A stretch of DNA of 64,000 nucleotides from Oikopleura dioica. Its lineage: Eukaryota > Chordata > Appendicularia > Copelata > Oikopleuridae. Shown here piece by piece: positions 44,843 to 54,236 of the stretch. Under the pieces are notes generated by a model. It searched no databases. It saw nothing but the letters and a program-made list of their open reading frames with translations, and was not told where the DNA came from. A program made the position numbers and the translations under genes. How positions within the stretch are numbered: the first letter of the stretch is position 1; each line of letters begins with the position of its first letter. The stretch spans positions 1,806,501 through 1,870,500 of the forward strand of contig OU015568.1 of the NCBI GenBank assembly GCA_907165135.1, given 5' to 3'.

Positions 44843-45502
44843 TTATTTTCCCACGGTTGATATTTGGTTTGTGTGTATATTTGATGCTTCTTCTGTGAGC
44901 ATTTGAGTTTTGTCACCAGTTCTACTCCACACGAGCAGAATCGGATGCTTAGATGCTTCTTCTGTGAGCATTTGAATCGCAGTCATCAATTCTTCTCCAT
45001 ACGAGAAGACTCGTTTGATGATAATTTTTGGTGCTTCTTCTGTGAGCATTTGAATCGTAGTCATCAATTCTTCTCCACACGAGAAGACTCGTTTGATGAT
45101 AATTTTTGGTGCATCTTCTGTGAGCATTTGAATCGCAGTCATCAATTCTTCTCCACACGAGAAGACTCGTTTGATGATAAGCTGTCGAGTACATAATTTT
45201 TGAGTTTTTATTGCTTTTTTTGTGAGCATTTGAGTCTCTTTCATCAGTTCTTCTCCACACGAGCTGAACCAGATGACACTCAGGGTTCGAGTACTAAGCT
45301 GCATGCGAAGCGGGCAATTTTCGCTTCTACTGTAGTCGTGTAACGTGCTTCTGAAGGTAAATCTGAACCCGTTTGGGCCCATTGGGAGCAGACTCCAACA
45401 GTTGTAGAGGTCAACGCGTCCAGTAGCCATCAAATTGTGCTGTGCAGGCTGTGGCAGGGTTTGATAAGCAGGTTCCTTCTGCTGACTAAGCTGACTTACC
45501 AC
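44843..45502 (-). CDS. Repeat-bearing open frame of the retrotransposon, doubtful gene
   Basis: 219-residue frame in which a 26-residue unit (GEELMTAIQMLTEEAP plus KIIIKRVFSC) recurs about four times. It reflects a 78-bp tandem repeat at about 44955-45190, with degenerate copies on both sides. It lies in the untranslated-looking stretch between integrase and the accessory gene. The repeat may have a structural or regulatory RNA role, or be a simple slippage product. Translation is not supported by anything but openness. Confidence 0.3.
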   Translation of the reverse strand: MVSQLSQQKEPAYQTLPQPAQHNLMATGRVDLYNCWSLLPMGPNGFRFTFRSTLHDYSRSENCPLRMQLSTRTLSVIWFSSCGEELMKETQMLTKKAIKTQKLCTRQLIIKRVFSCGEELMTAIQMLTEDAPKIIIKRVFSCGEELMTTIQMLTEEAPKIIIKRVFSYGEELMTAIQMLTEEASKHPILLVWSRTGDKTQMLTEEASNIHTNQISTVGK

Positions 45503-45937
45503 GGATATTTTTCATGAGCTGATGCGGGCTCATGGCACTTGAACTTGAACGTTGCTATAGCGGGTGGTGATGGACTTCCAGCATACAGTCGAAATTCTTA
45601 TCGAAGGTCCAAGAAGATAATCGTTTTACATTCCTAGGGTACGGTGTTGGTTAACTCAGTGCATCGTTGTCCCGGCGGTAATAACTTCTCCCCCTTAGTA
45701 AACGAATTCTAGAGATCGATCAGGGATCTAGAATGGAACGGGTGCGTGGACATATCAAGAGCAAGATATCTCATTCCACGCTATTTTTGAAAATAGTTTT
45801 AGTGCTTTTGAGATGGCGCTAAATTAAGATTTTCAAAAATGTAAACTTAGAGCAAGAACAAGCTCTCTCTTCACAGTGGGCTCATGAGAGTGCAAACCAA
45901 CAATGCATCTCTCCCCTTCCCCTCCTCTTTTAGGAAC

Positions 45938-47023
45938 TTATTTTCGGGGTCGTAATCTTATTGACCAATTTGCAGGATCATTTTTGAGGGGCGCAACAGG
46001 ATCGTTATTTTCATTTTTCGGATCCTCTTTAGTTTCTGCATTCTTTTTTGACGCAGTTGAGCGGGAAATTTTTATTTGGGTGTCTTCCTTGATTTCTTTT
46101 GAGACACAATTGAGTTTTTTATCGCGAATGGATGATTGATCGTTTTCGTCATTGATCGAGACGAATTTTGTTGAGTCGCCGATCTTATTTTTTAGAGGTC
46201 GGATCAGGCTTATGTGTCGGCGATACTCACGTTGTGTGAGTGAACATTTTAGAATGTAAGAATCTTTTGAGATTCTTTTATGAACATAAAATGGGCCGCT
46301 CCAGTTTGTACCTAATTTTCCGTCAAAAAGGTTTGGTTTCCAGACTAGCACTTGGGTACCAAGTTCAAGAACTGGGCAATTATTTTTATCTTTTCGGAGG
46401 AGTTTTTGGTACCTCTGTACCTGGAACGCTTGGATCGCAGGGTGCAGTTGTTTAATATAACCATTGAGAGCTTTGACAAATGGTTCTTTGGCACCATCAT
46501 TTGATGTTCCAATTTTGTAAGGAACATGAAAAGGCCTACCGTAGAGAGCTTCATTACTTGAGAGCCCGTCTAGTGTTGCTTTTGGTAGGTTATTGAGATA
46601 GTATTTAGCTTGCTCCCATTTTTGTGACCAATTGCGATCATTTGCATTCAATTGTTTGAGTTGAATGTGAATCTCGCGATGGATTCTTTCAACTTTCCCA
46701 TTTGAACAGGATCGGTATGCAGTTGTTGTAACGTGGCGGATTTGGAATCGCTCGAAAATTTGCTTGCAAAGCGGTCCAAATTCACGCCCGTTGTCAGTAA
46801 CAACAACCTCGGTGATCCCGTGTCTGAGAACAAGAGTGAGGATCGCTTGCGCGACAGTTTTGTCACTTTTTGTTCCCAATGGTAAACCGTCTAGAAACCC
46901 GGTAAGCGAGTCGCAACAAGTCAGCAGATACCTTTTGTTTGATGAGTCAACTCTTCCATAGTCGACAAGGTCGAGAAAAGTTTTCTCAAAAGGAACTGAC
47001 TCGAAGTTGCGTCGCTCGATCAT
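45938..47023 (-). CDS. Integrase core and C-terminal part, separate overlapping frame
   Basis: 361 residues. The catalytic triad of a DDE integrase is visible: Asp in FLDLVDYGRVD, Asp in VVVTDNGREFG and Glu in SNGKVERIHREIH; I count 34 residues between the second Asp and the Glu, one fewer than the usual 35. A C-terminal GPY/F-like region (FDGKLGTNWSGPFYVHKRI) and a charged tail follow. The frame is minus one relative to the upstream pol frame. Its ATG overlaps the pol stop as ATGA (47023-47020). The minus-one frame is open for only nine codons before the ATG, so either termination-reinitiation or a frameshift within that small window would be needed to make it. Confidence 0.85.
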   Translation of the reverse strand: MIERRNFESVPFEKTFLDLVDYGRVDSSNKRYLLTCCDSLTGFLDGLPLGTKSDKTVAQAILTLVLRHGITEVVVTDNGREFGPLCKQIFERFQIRHVTTTAYRSCSNGKVERIHREIHIQLKQLNANDRNWSQKWEQAKYYLNNLPKATLDGLSSNEALYGRPFHVPYKIGTSNDGAKEPFVKALNGYIKQLHPAIQAFQVQRYQKLLRKDKNNCPVLELGTQVLVWKPNLFDGKLGTNWSGPFYVHKRISKDSYILKCSLTQREYRRHISLIRPLKNKIGDSTKFVSINDENDQSSIRDKKLNCVSKEIKEDTQIKISRSTASKKNAETKEDPKNENNDPVAPLKNDPANWSIRLRPRK

Positions 47024-49452
47024 TGATGGTTTGAGCTTTTGATCGGTTTAAATTGAATGCAAGTGGGGCAAGAGCTCGTTACGGCTCTAAGTTTCATTTG
47101 GATATTACTTATGAAAAATTTTTGGCACATTTGGTTTAATTGCTGCGCACCAGCATGTCCCGTTATACAGTGCAGGTACTGTATGAATTCATTTGCAAGT
47201 TGGTCTGGGATAACAAGTTTATTTTTGGAGAATAAGATTCCGTCTTTGAGCGAGAATCTTGATTTTTTGTATTTCTCCACTTTAATGAGCTTATTTTTGG
47301 TGAGGTTGCACTCTTTTTGCAACTCCCTCATTTTTGTTTTTGTTATTTTCTCGGAACCGAAAGAGAAAATAACCTCATTTTTATCATTTTTGATGAGATG
47401 GAACATACAGACGCGTTCTGGAAGGAGCTCAAAGTTCACCGAATCGTCCTCTAAGTCGGAGCTTTTTGATCTTGGAAGGCGAGAAAAGTAATCCGCACTT
47501 GCCATGATCGGGCTGTTTCCCGGCTTGTGGATGATTGTGAAATCAAACTGCTGGAGATAGCAGTGGATATTGGTGAGTTTGATATCCAAGTTGGACTGTT
47601 GTTGTTCCTTGAAAAGAAAGAGCAGGCTTTTGTGGTCAACAACACAATCGAACTCTGTATTGAGGAGGTAAAACTCGAAATATTTGATTCCCCAAGTTAA
47701 CCCAAAGAGTTCCTTTACCCGCATGCTTCTTTTCAGATCAGGACCCGTGAGAGCTTTTGAAAAGTAACCAATAACCACTAGTTTTTCATTTTGATATTGG
47801 TAGAGGGTCCCGCCAACACTTCGCCCTGAGCTGTCGGTCACGAGAAGTAGCTTCGCGCCGAGTTTAAAATGGCCAAGTGTTGGTTTTTCTTTGAGCTTTT
47901 GATTCATGTCTTCGAAAGCCTGCTGGTGTTTACTCGTCCAGTTGAATTCTTTTTTCAGGCTTGTGAGCTCATACAAAGGCGCAAGAATTATGGATGCGTC
48001 TTTGACATATTTTGCATTAAAAGTAACCATTCCCAAGTAGCGTTTAAGTTCTTTTCTAGATGTTGGTACAGAAATTTTCTGTATTGCTGCAATGTGCTTA
48101 TCTGATGGTTGGATTCCCTGTCTCGAAATTCTGTGCCCAAGGAAATCTGTTTCACGCATGCATAAATTGCACTTTTTCGCGCTTAGTAGGAGTCCGTGAT
48201 TTTGGCACTGTTTGAAAATGAATTCGAGTGTTTTGAGGTGATTTTCGAAAGAATTGTCAATAATAATCAAATCATCCAAATAAATGATGATCGAGGGATG
48301 GTTCATGAGTTTTGACATTATTCTTGAAAACGCACTCGGAGCTGTTGCTGTTCCATAAAGCATTCTGTTTGCTTGGTAGTGCTTGTAACCAAAGCTGAAG
48401 GCAAGTTTATGCGAGTCAGATGAAGCGCACTGTACTTGCCAGTAGCCACGGTGGTAATCAAGACTACTTATGTAACATGCATCTCCCTTTGTGAGTTTTT
48501 CACCAATCCTAGTCATTACAGTTAGCATATGGGGAAGTGGAAACCGATCTAGCTTTAGAAGCTTGTTCAACCCACGAGCATCAAGCGAAATTCTTATCGT
48601 TTTATCGGGCTTTTTGAGAATAATGAGGGGGATGTTAAAATCAGACTGGGTCTCTTCTATGATTCCAAGATTTTTCCAGTTGTTGATTTCGGTTTCAACT
48701 TGGTCACGTAAGTGAACTGGAATTGGTCTCGGAGGTTGATGGCTTGACAGAGATTCGTCATGCGTTGGAAGTGCGAATCTGAATCCATGTAACTTGCCAA
48801 GGTCATCTGGTGACATAGAAAACGCAAGTTTATATTTTTCGGTAAGACCCTGAAGTGAAAGCTTTTCATTTTCAGAAGCATCCCCGTAATTCCCAATTTC
48901 AGGAATGAAATTTGCCCTTTTCGCTTGTGCTTCCCGCACTGATTGAAAGTTCTCAAGCGATTTTGATTCAAGGTCGGAGTTTAGGTCAATCTCGATAATT
49001 GCTGAGACTTTTGTTGATTGTTTCGAAAAAATTGATGGGTTAATTGTTTTTACCCGATGGTTTTCAAGGGTGATAAAGTTCTCACCATCGCAAAAAGAAA
49101 CGTTTTTTAAGACGTCAAGTCCTAAAATAATTGGACAAGATAGGTTCGAAACAACCAAAGGTAAGGGGTCTAGGGTAAATTTACCATCATCAGAAGGGAC
49201 CGTGATTTTGACCGGTGAGCACATTACTCTTGGGCGCACTATTTCATCATTTGCGACCAAGAGTTCAACATCAGAACTTCTTGTTTTACGAACAAAAGGG
49301 AGGGTGTCTTTAATGCAAGTTCGGGTGCAGCCGCTATCGATCAAGGCTGGATACTGAAAGTTTTCGACAATGACGTTGATGAATTTTAGGTCTGAAGAAG
49401 CGGATCTATAGTTTGGACAAAAGTTGAAAATGGCATGTTTATGGCCGTCTAG
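47020..49452 (-). CDS. Pol: protease, reverse transcriptase, RNase H, integrase zinc finger
   Basis: Continues in the same frame as gag after one UGA codon; the first Met is at 49344, but coding similarity begins earlier. Order: retropepsin with DSG active site (PALIDSGCTRTC); RT with PLPHMLTVMTRI, CASSDSHKLAFSFG and the catalytic IIYLDDLIII; RNase H with LLVTDSSGRSVGG and KELFGLTWGIKYFEFY; then the HHCC integrase zinc finger (LHCITGHAGAQQL ... CPTC). All catalytic Asp residues I looked for are present. The frame ends at 47020 between the zinc finger and the integrase core, so the integrase is split between two frames. Either the split is real and bridged in translation, or a one-base change broke a once continuous pol. 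Confidence 0.92.
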   Translation of the reverse strand, partial: LDGHKHAIFNFCPNYRSASSDLKFINVIVENFQYPALIDSGCTRTCIKDTLPFVRKTRSSDVELLVANDEIVRPRVMCSPVKITVPSDDGKFTLDPLPLVVSNLSCPIILGLDVLKNVSFCDGENFITLENHRVKTINPSIFSKQSTKVSAIIEIDLNSDLESKSLENFQSVREAQAKRANFIPEIGNYGDASENEKLSLQGLTEKYKLAFSMSPDDLGKLHGFRFALPTHDESLSSHQPPRPIPVHLRDQVETEINNWKNLGIIEETQSDFNIPLIILKKPDKTIRISLDARGLNKLLKLDRFPLPHMLTVMTRIGEKLTKGDACYISSLDYHRGYWQVQCASSDSHKLAFSFGYKHYQANRMLYGTATAPSAFSRIMSKLMNHPSIIIYLDDLIIIDNSFENHLKTLEFIFKQCQNHGLLLSAKKCNLCMRETDFLGHRISRQGIQPSDKHIAAIQKISVPTSRKELKRYLGMVTFNAKYVKDASIILAPLYELTSLKKEFNWTSKHQQAFEDMNQKLKEKPTLGHFKLGAKLLLVTDSSGRSVGGTLYQYQNEKLVVIGYFSKALTGPDLKRSMRVKELFGLTWGIKYFEFYLLNTEFDCVVDHKSLLFLFKEQQQSNLDIKLTNIHCYLQQFDFTIIHKPGNSPIMASADYFSRLPRSKSSDLEDDSVNFELLPERVCMFHLIKNDKNEVIFSFGSEKITKTKMRELQKECNLTKNKLIKVEKYKKSRFSLKDGILFSKNKLVIPDQLANEFIQYLHCITGHAGAQQLNQMCQKFFISNIQMKLRAVTSSCPTCIQFKPIKSSNHQ

Positions 49453-49455
49453 TCA
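49450..49455 (-). promoter_or_regulatory. Leaky stop context UGA-CUA-G at the gag/pol junction
   Basis: On the element's strand gag ends ...CAG GAG TGA CTA GAC. UGA followed by CUAG is the strongest known read-through context in metazoa and several RNA viruses. The frame stays open across and into the protease without any shift, so read-through would give a Gag-Pol fusion. Confidence 0.7.
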
Positions 49456-50796
49456 CTCCTGTTTTTTCACATAGTCCAAAACATCTGCTGGCACTTTGTC
49501 AGAGTGAATATATTTGCAGTTTTCTGCATATTTGCATCTGTTGTACTTTGTGTACGAAAAACAATGCCCCTTCAGTTTTTCAACGTCGATTTTCGACCTT
49601 TTTGATCGTTTGCTGCCCGATTTTGGATGTGTGCTTTGGGAAGATTTTTGGTCAAGCTTTTGGTACAGCTTGTTCACGAGTTCGCGGAAGTGAGCTTTTT
49701 CATCATCTTCAGCTTTGATACTGAAGTTGATCTCCTTTTTCGGAATGGAGGCCTCAATTTCCGCTGCTCGTTTTGCAACATTATCAAGAGTTAGTTGCGA
49801 TTTTTCTCGCATCAAAAGTTCTTTCATTTTGTTATTCTGGCTTTCGCAAAATCTTTCAATTATGATGGAGCGATCGTTTTCACTGAGGTTCGTGAGGTCA
49901 TAGCCTTGCTTGTACAGCGATATAAGCTTGCTAACAGCCATGCCGAAACTGTCGGAACCTCTTTGATATTGTTTGAATTCAGACTTGTAAAAGTCTGTGT
50001 TCTTCCCAAGCATACTAGTTAATCGATCTTTAAATCTGCCCCAGTCTTTCATGTCTTCCGACTCCAGAGATTGGATTATATGAGATCCTTCGGACTCATT
50101 GAGCAGCGATGTTAGTGCAACGGTAATGATTTCGCTGCTAGAAAGATTTGAACATCGTGCGTAAATTTCGAGATTTTTAAGCCAAGCTGGGATCGGAATC
50201 GATGCATCATAACGTGGGGGTTTTACTTTTAGATTTGAAGAACGCGAAATTTTTGGTTCGAACTGTTGTTTCGGAATGTGTCCCGCGAATTCTTTCTTGA
50301 ACCGCGGCACATCTTTTGATTCCGGCTTTTCAGTTTTCACCTTTTGTTTTCGTGGCTTCGGAGCTTCCTGGCCGTTTTGAATGACCGTTTCATCAGCTGA
50401 ATCAGCTGACGAATCATTTGAAAGCTCTGAGCCTGAAACGGATTCAGTTTCTATTTTAAGCGATGTGATCAAAGCATCTAGATTTTCTACATTTCGGGAC
50501 GCCAAAATCTTTTGTGTGTCAATTTTATGACGAGCTTGCGCGAATTTTTGGTTTTGGCCGTCCTCTTGGTACTGAGGAAAGTATCGAACGAATTGTCCAT
50601 CAGTACTTTTTTCAAAAACATATTTTCGATTTTTATCGAAAAAATCTCTATCCAAGGCTAGAATATTGTGGCAAATGGATTCTTTATCGCTTATGGGGAT
50701 TTTTGGTGGATAAGTTTTTCCCTCGAGGTTATCGTAAATAACTAGTAGTTCCCCTTTGTTAAGGTCTTGTACGTGCTTGAAATACATTTCGGACAT
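49453..50796 (-). CDS. Gag with a C-terminal CCCH zinc finger
   Basis: 447 residues starting MSEMYFKHVQDLNKGELL. A middle region rich in Lys/Pro/Ser is followed by a capsid-like helical domain of gypsy type (IPAWLKNLEIYARCSNLSS, FKDRLTSMLGKNTDFYKSEF, RSIIIERFCESQNNKMKELL). Near the C-terminus is a single finger with spacing C-x8-C-x5-C-x3-H (GHCFSYTKYNRCKYAENCKY followed by IH). This is the tristetraprolin/muscleblind-type RNA-binding finger, not the C-x2-C-x4-H-x4-C knuckle usual in gag. The finger probably does the RNA-packaging job. The stop at 49453-49455 lies in a read-through context. Confidence 0.88.
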   Translation of the reverse strand: MSEMYFKHVQDLNKGELLVIYDNLEGKTYPPKIPISDKESICHNILALDRDFFDKNRKYVFEKSTDGQFVRYFPQYQEDGQNQKFAQARHKIDTQKILASRNVENLDALITSLKIETESVSGSELSNDSSADSADETVIQNGQEAPKPRKQKVKTEKPESKDVPRFKKEFAGHIPKQQFEPKISRSSNLKVKPPRYDASIPIPAWLKNLEIYARCSNLSSSEIITVALTSLLNESEGSHIIQSLESEDMKDWGRFKDRLTSMLGKNTDFYKSEFKQYQRGSDSFGMAVSKLISLYKQGYDLTNLSENDRSIIIERFCESQNNKMKELLMREKSQLTLDNVAKRAAEIEASIPKKEINFSIKAEDDEKAHFRELVNKLYQKLDQKSSQSTHPKSGSKRSKRSKIDVEKLKGHCFSYTKYNRCKYAENCKYIHSDKVPADVLDYVKKQE

Positions 50797-51103
50797 GTTT
50801 TCAAAGAGATGAGCGAAAATTTGGTGAGAGCTGTTGATTTGGTGCCTTTTTTCTTAAAGGTCCGATCCTATAAGTCCTAAAAGCTTGCCTGTCGGTGGTG
50901 CCTCTTAAGGATAACACTCCGCTCAGTGGGACTCGCTCTGGACTTTTGAGAAATATCTAGGGACCTTTGAACCGGGTACTAACCTTTGTTGAAGTTTTCT
51001 TTTTTTCGGAGATCGTAGGCAGCAGCTCTTTTCGTATCGTTGTCGGTAAAGTAGGCTTCGGGGGTCTTCGAACTTTAAGCGATGGACTCTAGTCTTAAAG
51101 TTC

Positions 51104-51129
51104 CTCGCCGTTTTTCAGTCACCAAAATT
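51104..51129 (-). promoter_or_regulatory. Candidate primer-binding site region
   Basis: Directly inside the 5' LTR on the element's strand is AATTT then TGGTGACTGAAAAACGG. TGG is the usual first triplet of a site pairing with a tRNA 3' end, here five bases from the LTR. I could not assign the tRNA. Confidence 0.4.
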
Positions 51130-51545
51130 TGTAGTGCTTTTATATATGCAATATCAAATGTTGGAGACTAAAGGCGTTTTGTTGTGGGGGTAGTTGAAAA
51201 CAACTACGGAGCGTTTATTGTACTGACAGAACAGTCAGTAGGAGCAGTATTCGTTTTTCAGAAATTTGTGGTATAGATGTTGGCGCAGATTGGTACAGAC
51301 TGGCACAGAGTAAAAAGGGTGCTTCTTTTTATAGCATTTCGTTCCGGGTGGCGAGTTTTCATCGGGCCTCACGAGCCGAGGGTGGCGGTGGAATCGGGTG
51401 AGTGCGCTTTACGACAGAAGGTGGTGGCGGATTCAGAGGGTGGTAGTGGTTTTGAAATGCGCGCGCTAATGGCTTTATGGCCATTGCGCGCGGCGGAAAT
51501 CAACTTTGTTGCAAAAGTCATACTTGCATATATTAATCCACTACA
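51130..51545 (-). repeat. 5' LTR of the gypsy element
   Basis: 416 bp, same sequence as 43246-43661, followed by the GTAT target duplication. Confidence 0.95.
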
Positions 51546-51851
51546 GTATTTATTCCCTTTTCAAATCATTTTTAGTTTATCATTTTCTTTGCAAATTCAA
51601 TTACAACCCAAATGTGCCAATTTCAGCTTATTTTTTGTCATTAATTTCGTTACCAAAGTAAAACTACACTTTTTGCTCGACCCGCTACCCCCTTAAAATG
51701 AAGTCCTCTTTTTTATCAACAATTTAAGTTAGATGAATTTAAAAAACTTTTTGCAGGCAAATTTCTGACCTGGCCGGATTTTGTAGCCTTATGAAAGCCC
51801 GTAAAATTTTGAGTCGATTCGACCAAATCGTTTTCGAAATTTTCTAGAGAA

Positions 51852-51871
51852 TGACGTCATAAATGACGTCA
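51852..51871. promoter_or_regulatory. Two palindromic CRE/ATF-type sites
   Basis: TGACGTCA occurs twice, at 51852-51859 and 51864-51871, four bases apart, about 245 bp upstream of the Neuralized-type start. The full 8-bp palindrome is the consensus CREB/ATF site. Whether it is used is not known. The stretch 51546-52115 otherwise holds no gene. Confidence 0.4.
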
Positions 51872-52115
51872 GAAGGTCCCAAAAAGGCGAAACTTTGAGT
51901 CTAATTTTAATAGCCTTTCCGATAGAATTACGGAGTGTTCTATAGCTCACTTATTATTTTTCTTCTGAAACTTTCTGTTCGAAACTCTGTTTTTTAGTTT
52001 AAACTTTTAACTATTGATTTCGTTTTTTTATCAAAAAATATCCTTTCTACCGTTCTTCATGTTCCAAATAATAAAAGAAAATTCTAATTCTACTTTTGTT
52101 ACTTTCATTTTTCAG

Positions 52116-53070
52116 ATGACTGTAGGCAAGTTTCATGCAGAGCATCATGGACCCAACATCAGATTGGGTGATTGTAAGACGAATGCAGTCAGGTTGAGAT
52201 ATAGGCAAAATTTCAGGAAAACAGGTCGAAACAAGGGATGCTCTTGATTCTAATGAGTCGTTTTTACCTTTTTCACGAAGTGGCGGGATTTTGTTCTCAG
52301 AAGAGCAAATTGGAAATCGTATTTTTGCCGTCCAAGTTAATCGAGTTCTATCATCATGGACAGGTTCAATAGAAATAGGTGTTGTCTTTGGCGATCTGGA
52401 AGAGGCTTCAAGAGTACCTAGTGCATCATTGGCCAAAAATTCTGTTGTTTTGTCAGGAAAGGATCATGTTTACACGAATGAGCAAAAATGCTTTGATTCA
52501 AAGCCTTTGAAACATTCGAACTAATTTTGCTGATCCTTTAACAGTTGACGGCCTAACTGTAGGTGGAAATGTGGATAGAACAAGGCGATTCCCACAAGCT
52601 CAAGAGATATTACGTTGCGTTCGAGAGTTCGACGTCATCGGCATCCAGGTTCGCCGCTCTGAAATTGGTTTTTTCTACAACGACGAGTTCTTCACATTCC
52701 GGCTTCCTTTGTTGAACGCGCGCAGCAACTACCACGCCATTGTCGATTTATACGGACCAGTTTACGGGGTCGAAATCAAAGACTACCAGGAGCTGTACCC
52801 TCGCCATCACGTCTTTCAAGAGCAACCTCAATCCCGACAACGTCATCCCTTGTTCGATGAGATGAATCGCTACCCTCCAGAAACTCGGCTCGCTTTAATA
52901 GGTTATTGGTTTCAAGATGAGCTGCGTTTCTTCGAAAATCCAAAACATGGGAAGAAACTTTCTGAAAAGATCTATCGGAATGGGCTTACTTACGTTTTTT
53001 CTCTCAGTCTTACTGTGGAAATTTTCCACTGGAAAATAGAAAAAAGCCAAACAAAAGCCGACGATTGAAG
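52116..53070 (+). CDS. Neuralized-homology-repeat (NHR) protein
   Basis: One NHR domain spread over about three exons. The first exon starts exactly after a TTTTCAG acceptor (MTVGKFHAEHHGPNIRLG), which could mark a trans-splice site or a non-coding first exon. Then come FSRSGGILFSEEQIGNRIFA and LSSWTGSIEIGVVFGDL, and in the last exon VREFDVIGIQVRRSEIGFFYN with YHAIVDLYGPVYGVEI. These match the HG-NIRL, GIVFS, W-GS-IGV and VDLYG landmarks of NHR domains. NHR proteins of the NEURL group regulate ubiquitination of Notch ligands or muscle proteins. No RING finger is visible downstream, so a NEURL2-like or truncated member is more likely than a NEURL1 ligase. Two exon joints do not fit simple GT-AG splicing. 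Confidence 0.7.
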
Positions 53071-53364
53071 GATAAAGAAACCCGTACAGCTGATGATACC
53101 CGAAAAAGTTGACGAAAACAAGCAAAATTGGTAAGAAAAACCTGCTTGTTCACCCATAAAACTTGATATTCTAGCCTTGACGGAGCTAGAACACCATTTA
53201 ACGAACACACTCGCATTTTCGATGAAGAATCATTTATAGAAACACATCACGAAGGATGCTCTTTACGAAGAACAAAAAACACTTATTTAACTTTTTCAAG
53301 AAGTTCACGTTTTTATAGAATCAAAAGTCAGAGTTTTTCTTTTTAGAAATCGAAAGTTGAAAGA

Positions 53365-53961
53365 ATGCGTTTTACTCTCGCTCGATTGAATTACAAAGTC
53401 CCGTATCTTGGCAAGTGGAACAAGGTGCCAGGCGATTACACTGGAGGAAAGCATATTTTGCCACCAAAGATCACAGCAAAGGATCGAGAGAGGACGCTCA
53501 AGGAGCTCTGGAGGGAGGCTCGAAACGAAATGTGGCTTGTCAGAAACAAAAGAGAGGTACTAAAAGGCACTTGTCTTCAATTAAATGCCATCTTATCTCT
53601 AGGCTGTCAGACAAAACGTTGCTCCAAGAGTGTCATTCCAGCGACCAAGAAGCGTAGAAGAAAGAACCTATGAATCAAAGCGACTCACTCATGACTTGGC
53701 ACTCGGGCCTGATGTTACTTTTGAGGACCGTTTCATGAACATAGGTACTTCTTCCTTCTTCGAAGGCCCTGGGCCAGTTAATCTCTCTTCTTAGCTCAAC
53801 GGGGAAATCAATGGACAAAACCAACTCATGTCAAATATCCTTATCTGCAGCAGCATTTAGAAACTGGAATTAACCCTAAAAAGCTTCATGCGCATTATCC
53901 TGTCGCTGTTGAAAAACCTTTATCATGGCAAGATGTCAAAGGCTTTGGCCAAAAGAAATAA
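53365..53961 (+). CDS. Small basic protein, possibly mitochondrial ribosomal
   Basis: Three exons: 53365 to about 53559, about 53602-53744 and about 53795-53961, giving about 165 residues. It begins MRFTLARLNYKVPYLGKW, then KERTLKELWREARNEM-like charged sequence (actual start of that block: KDRERTLKELWREARNEMW). It continues with APRVSFQRPRSVEERTYESK and ends EKPLSWQDVKGFGQKK. It is basic and Trp/Tyr-rich. The GKH...R-L-EA-N-W pattern recalls the mitoribosomal protein mL63 (MRPL57), but the protein is longer and I am not sure. A TTTTTAG acceptor lies just before the ATG. Confidence 0.55.
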
Positions 53962-54236
53962 ATAATTTAATTTCCTCTATGCCACAAATGTTTTTACGAA
54001 CATTTTGATCCATGCGTTCATTTTTTTTTTCATTTTTATCGCAAAGCAACGCAGTTAATATGCATGAAATAGCATCAAATTAGTCAGCTAATTTGAAAAG
54101 GCTAGAGTTTACGTTTAAACGATTTAATTATAAGTTTCCATCGTAATAATTGCTCCAAGACTAACGATTCCGATCACCTGTCGAAAGAAATGAACATGCG
54201 TAGAAACTCAGCAGACGCTGGAGAGAAAATACTCAA

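Larger units (their letters stand above)
43246..51545 (-). mobile_element. Ty3/gypsy LTR retrotransposon, intact-looking
   Basis: An 8.3 kb element on the minus strand with identical-looking 416-bp LTRs, TG...CA termini and a 4-bp target duplication GTAT (43242-43245 and 51546-51549). Gene order in its own direction: gag (50796-49453), protease-RT-RNase H-integrase zinc finger (to 47020), integrase core (47023-45938), a repeat-bearing frame (45502-44843) and an accessory frame (44796-43702). Integrase after RNase H places it in Ty3/gypsy rather than Ty1/copia. There is no recognisable env. It sits 207 bp past the BCOR stop codon, in opposite orientation. Appendicularian genomes are known for Tor-group gypsy elements; membership is likely but not tested. 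Confidence 0.93.
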
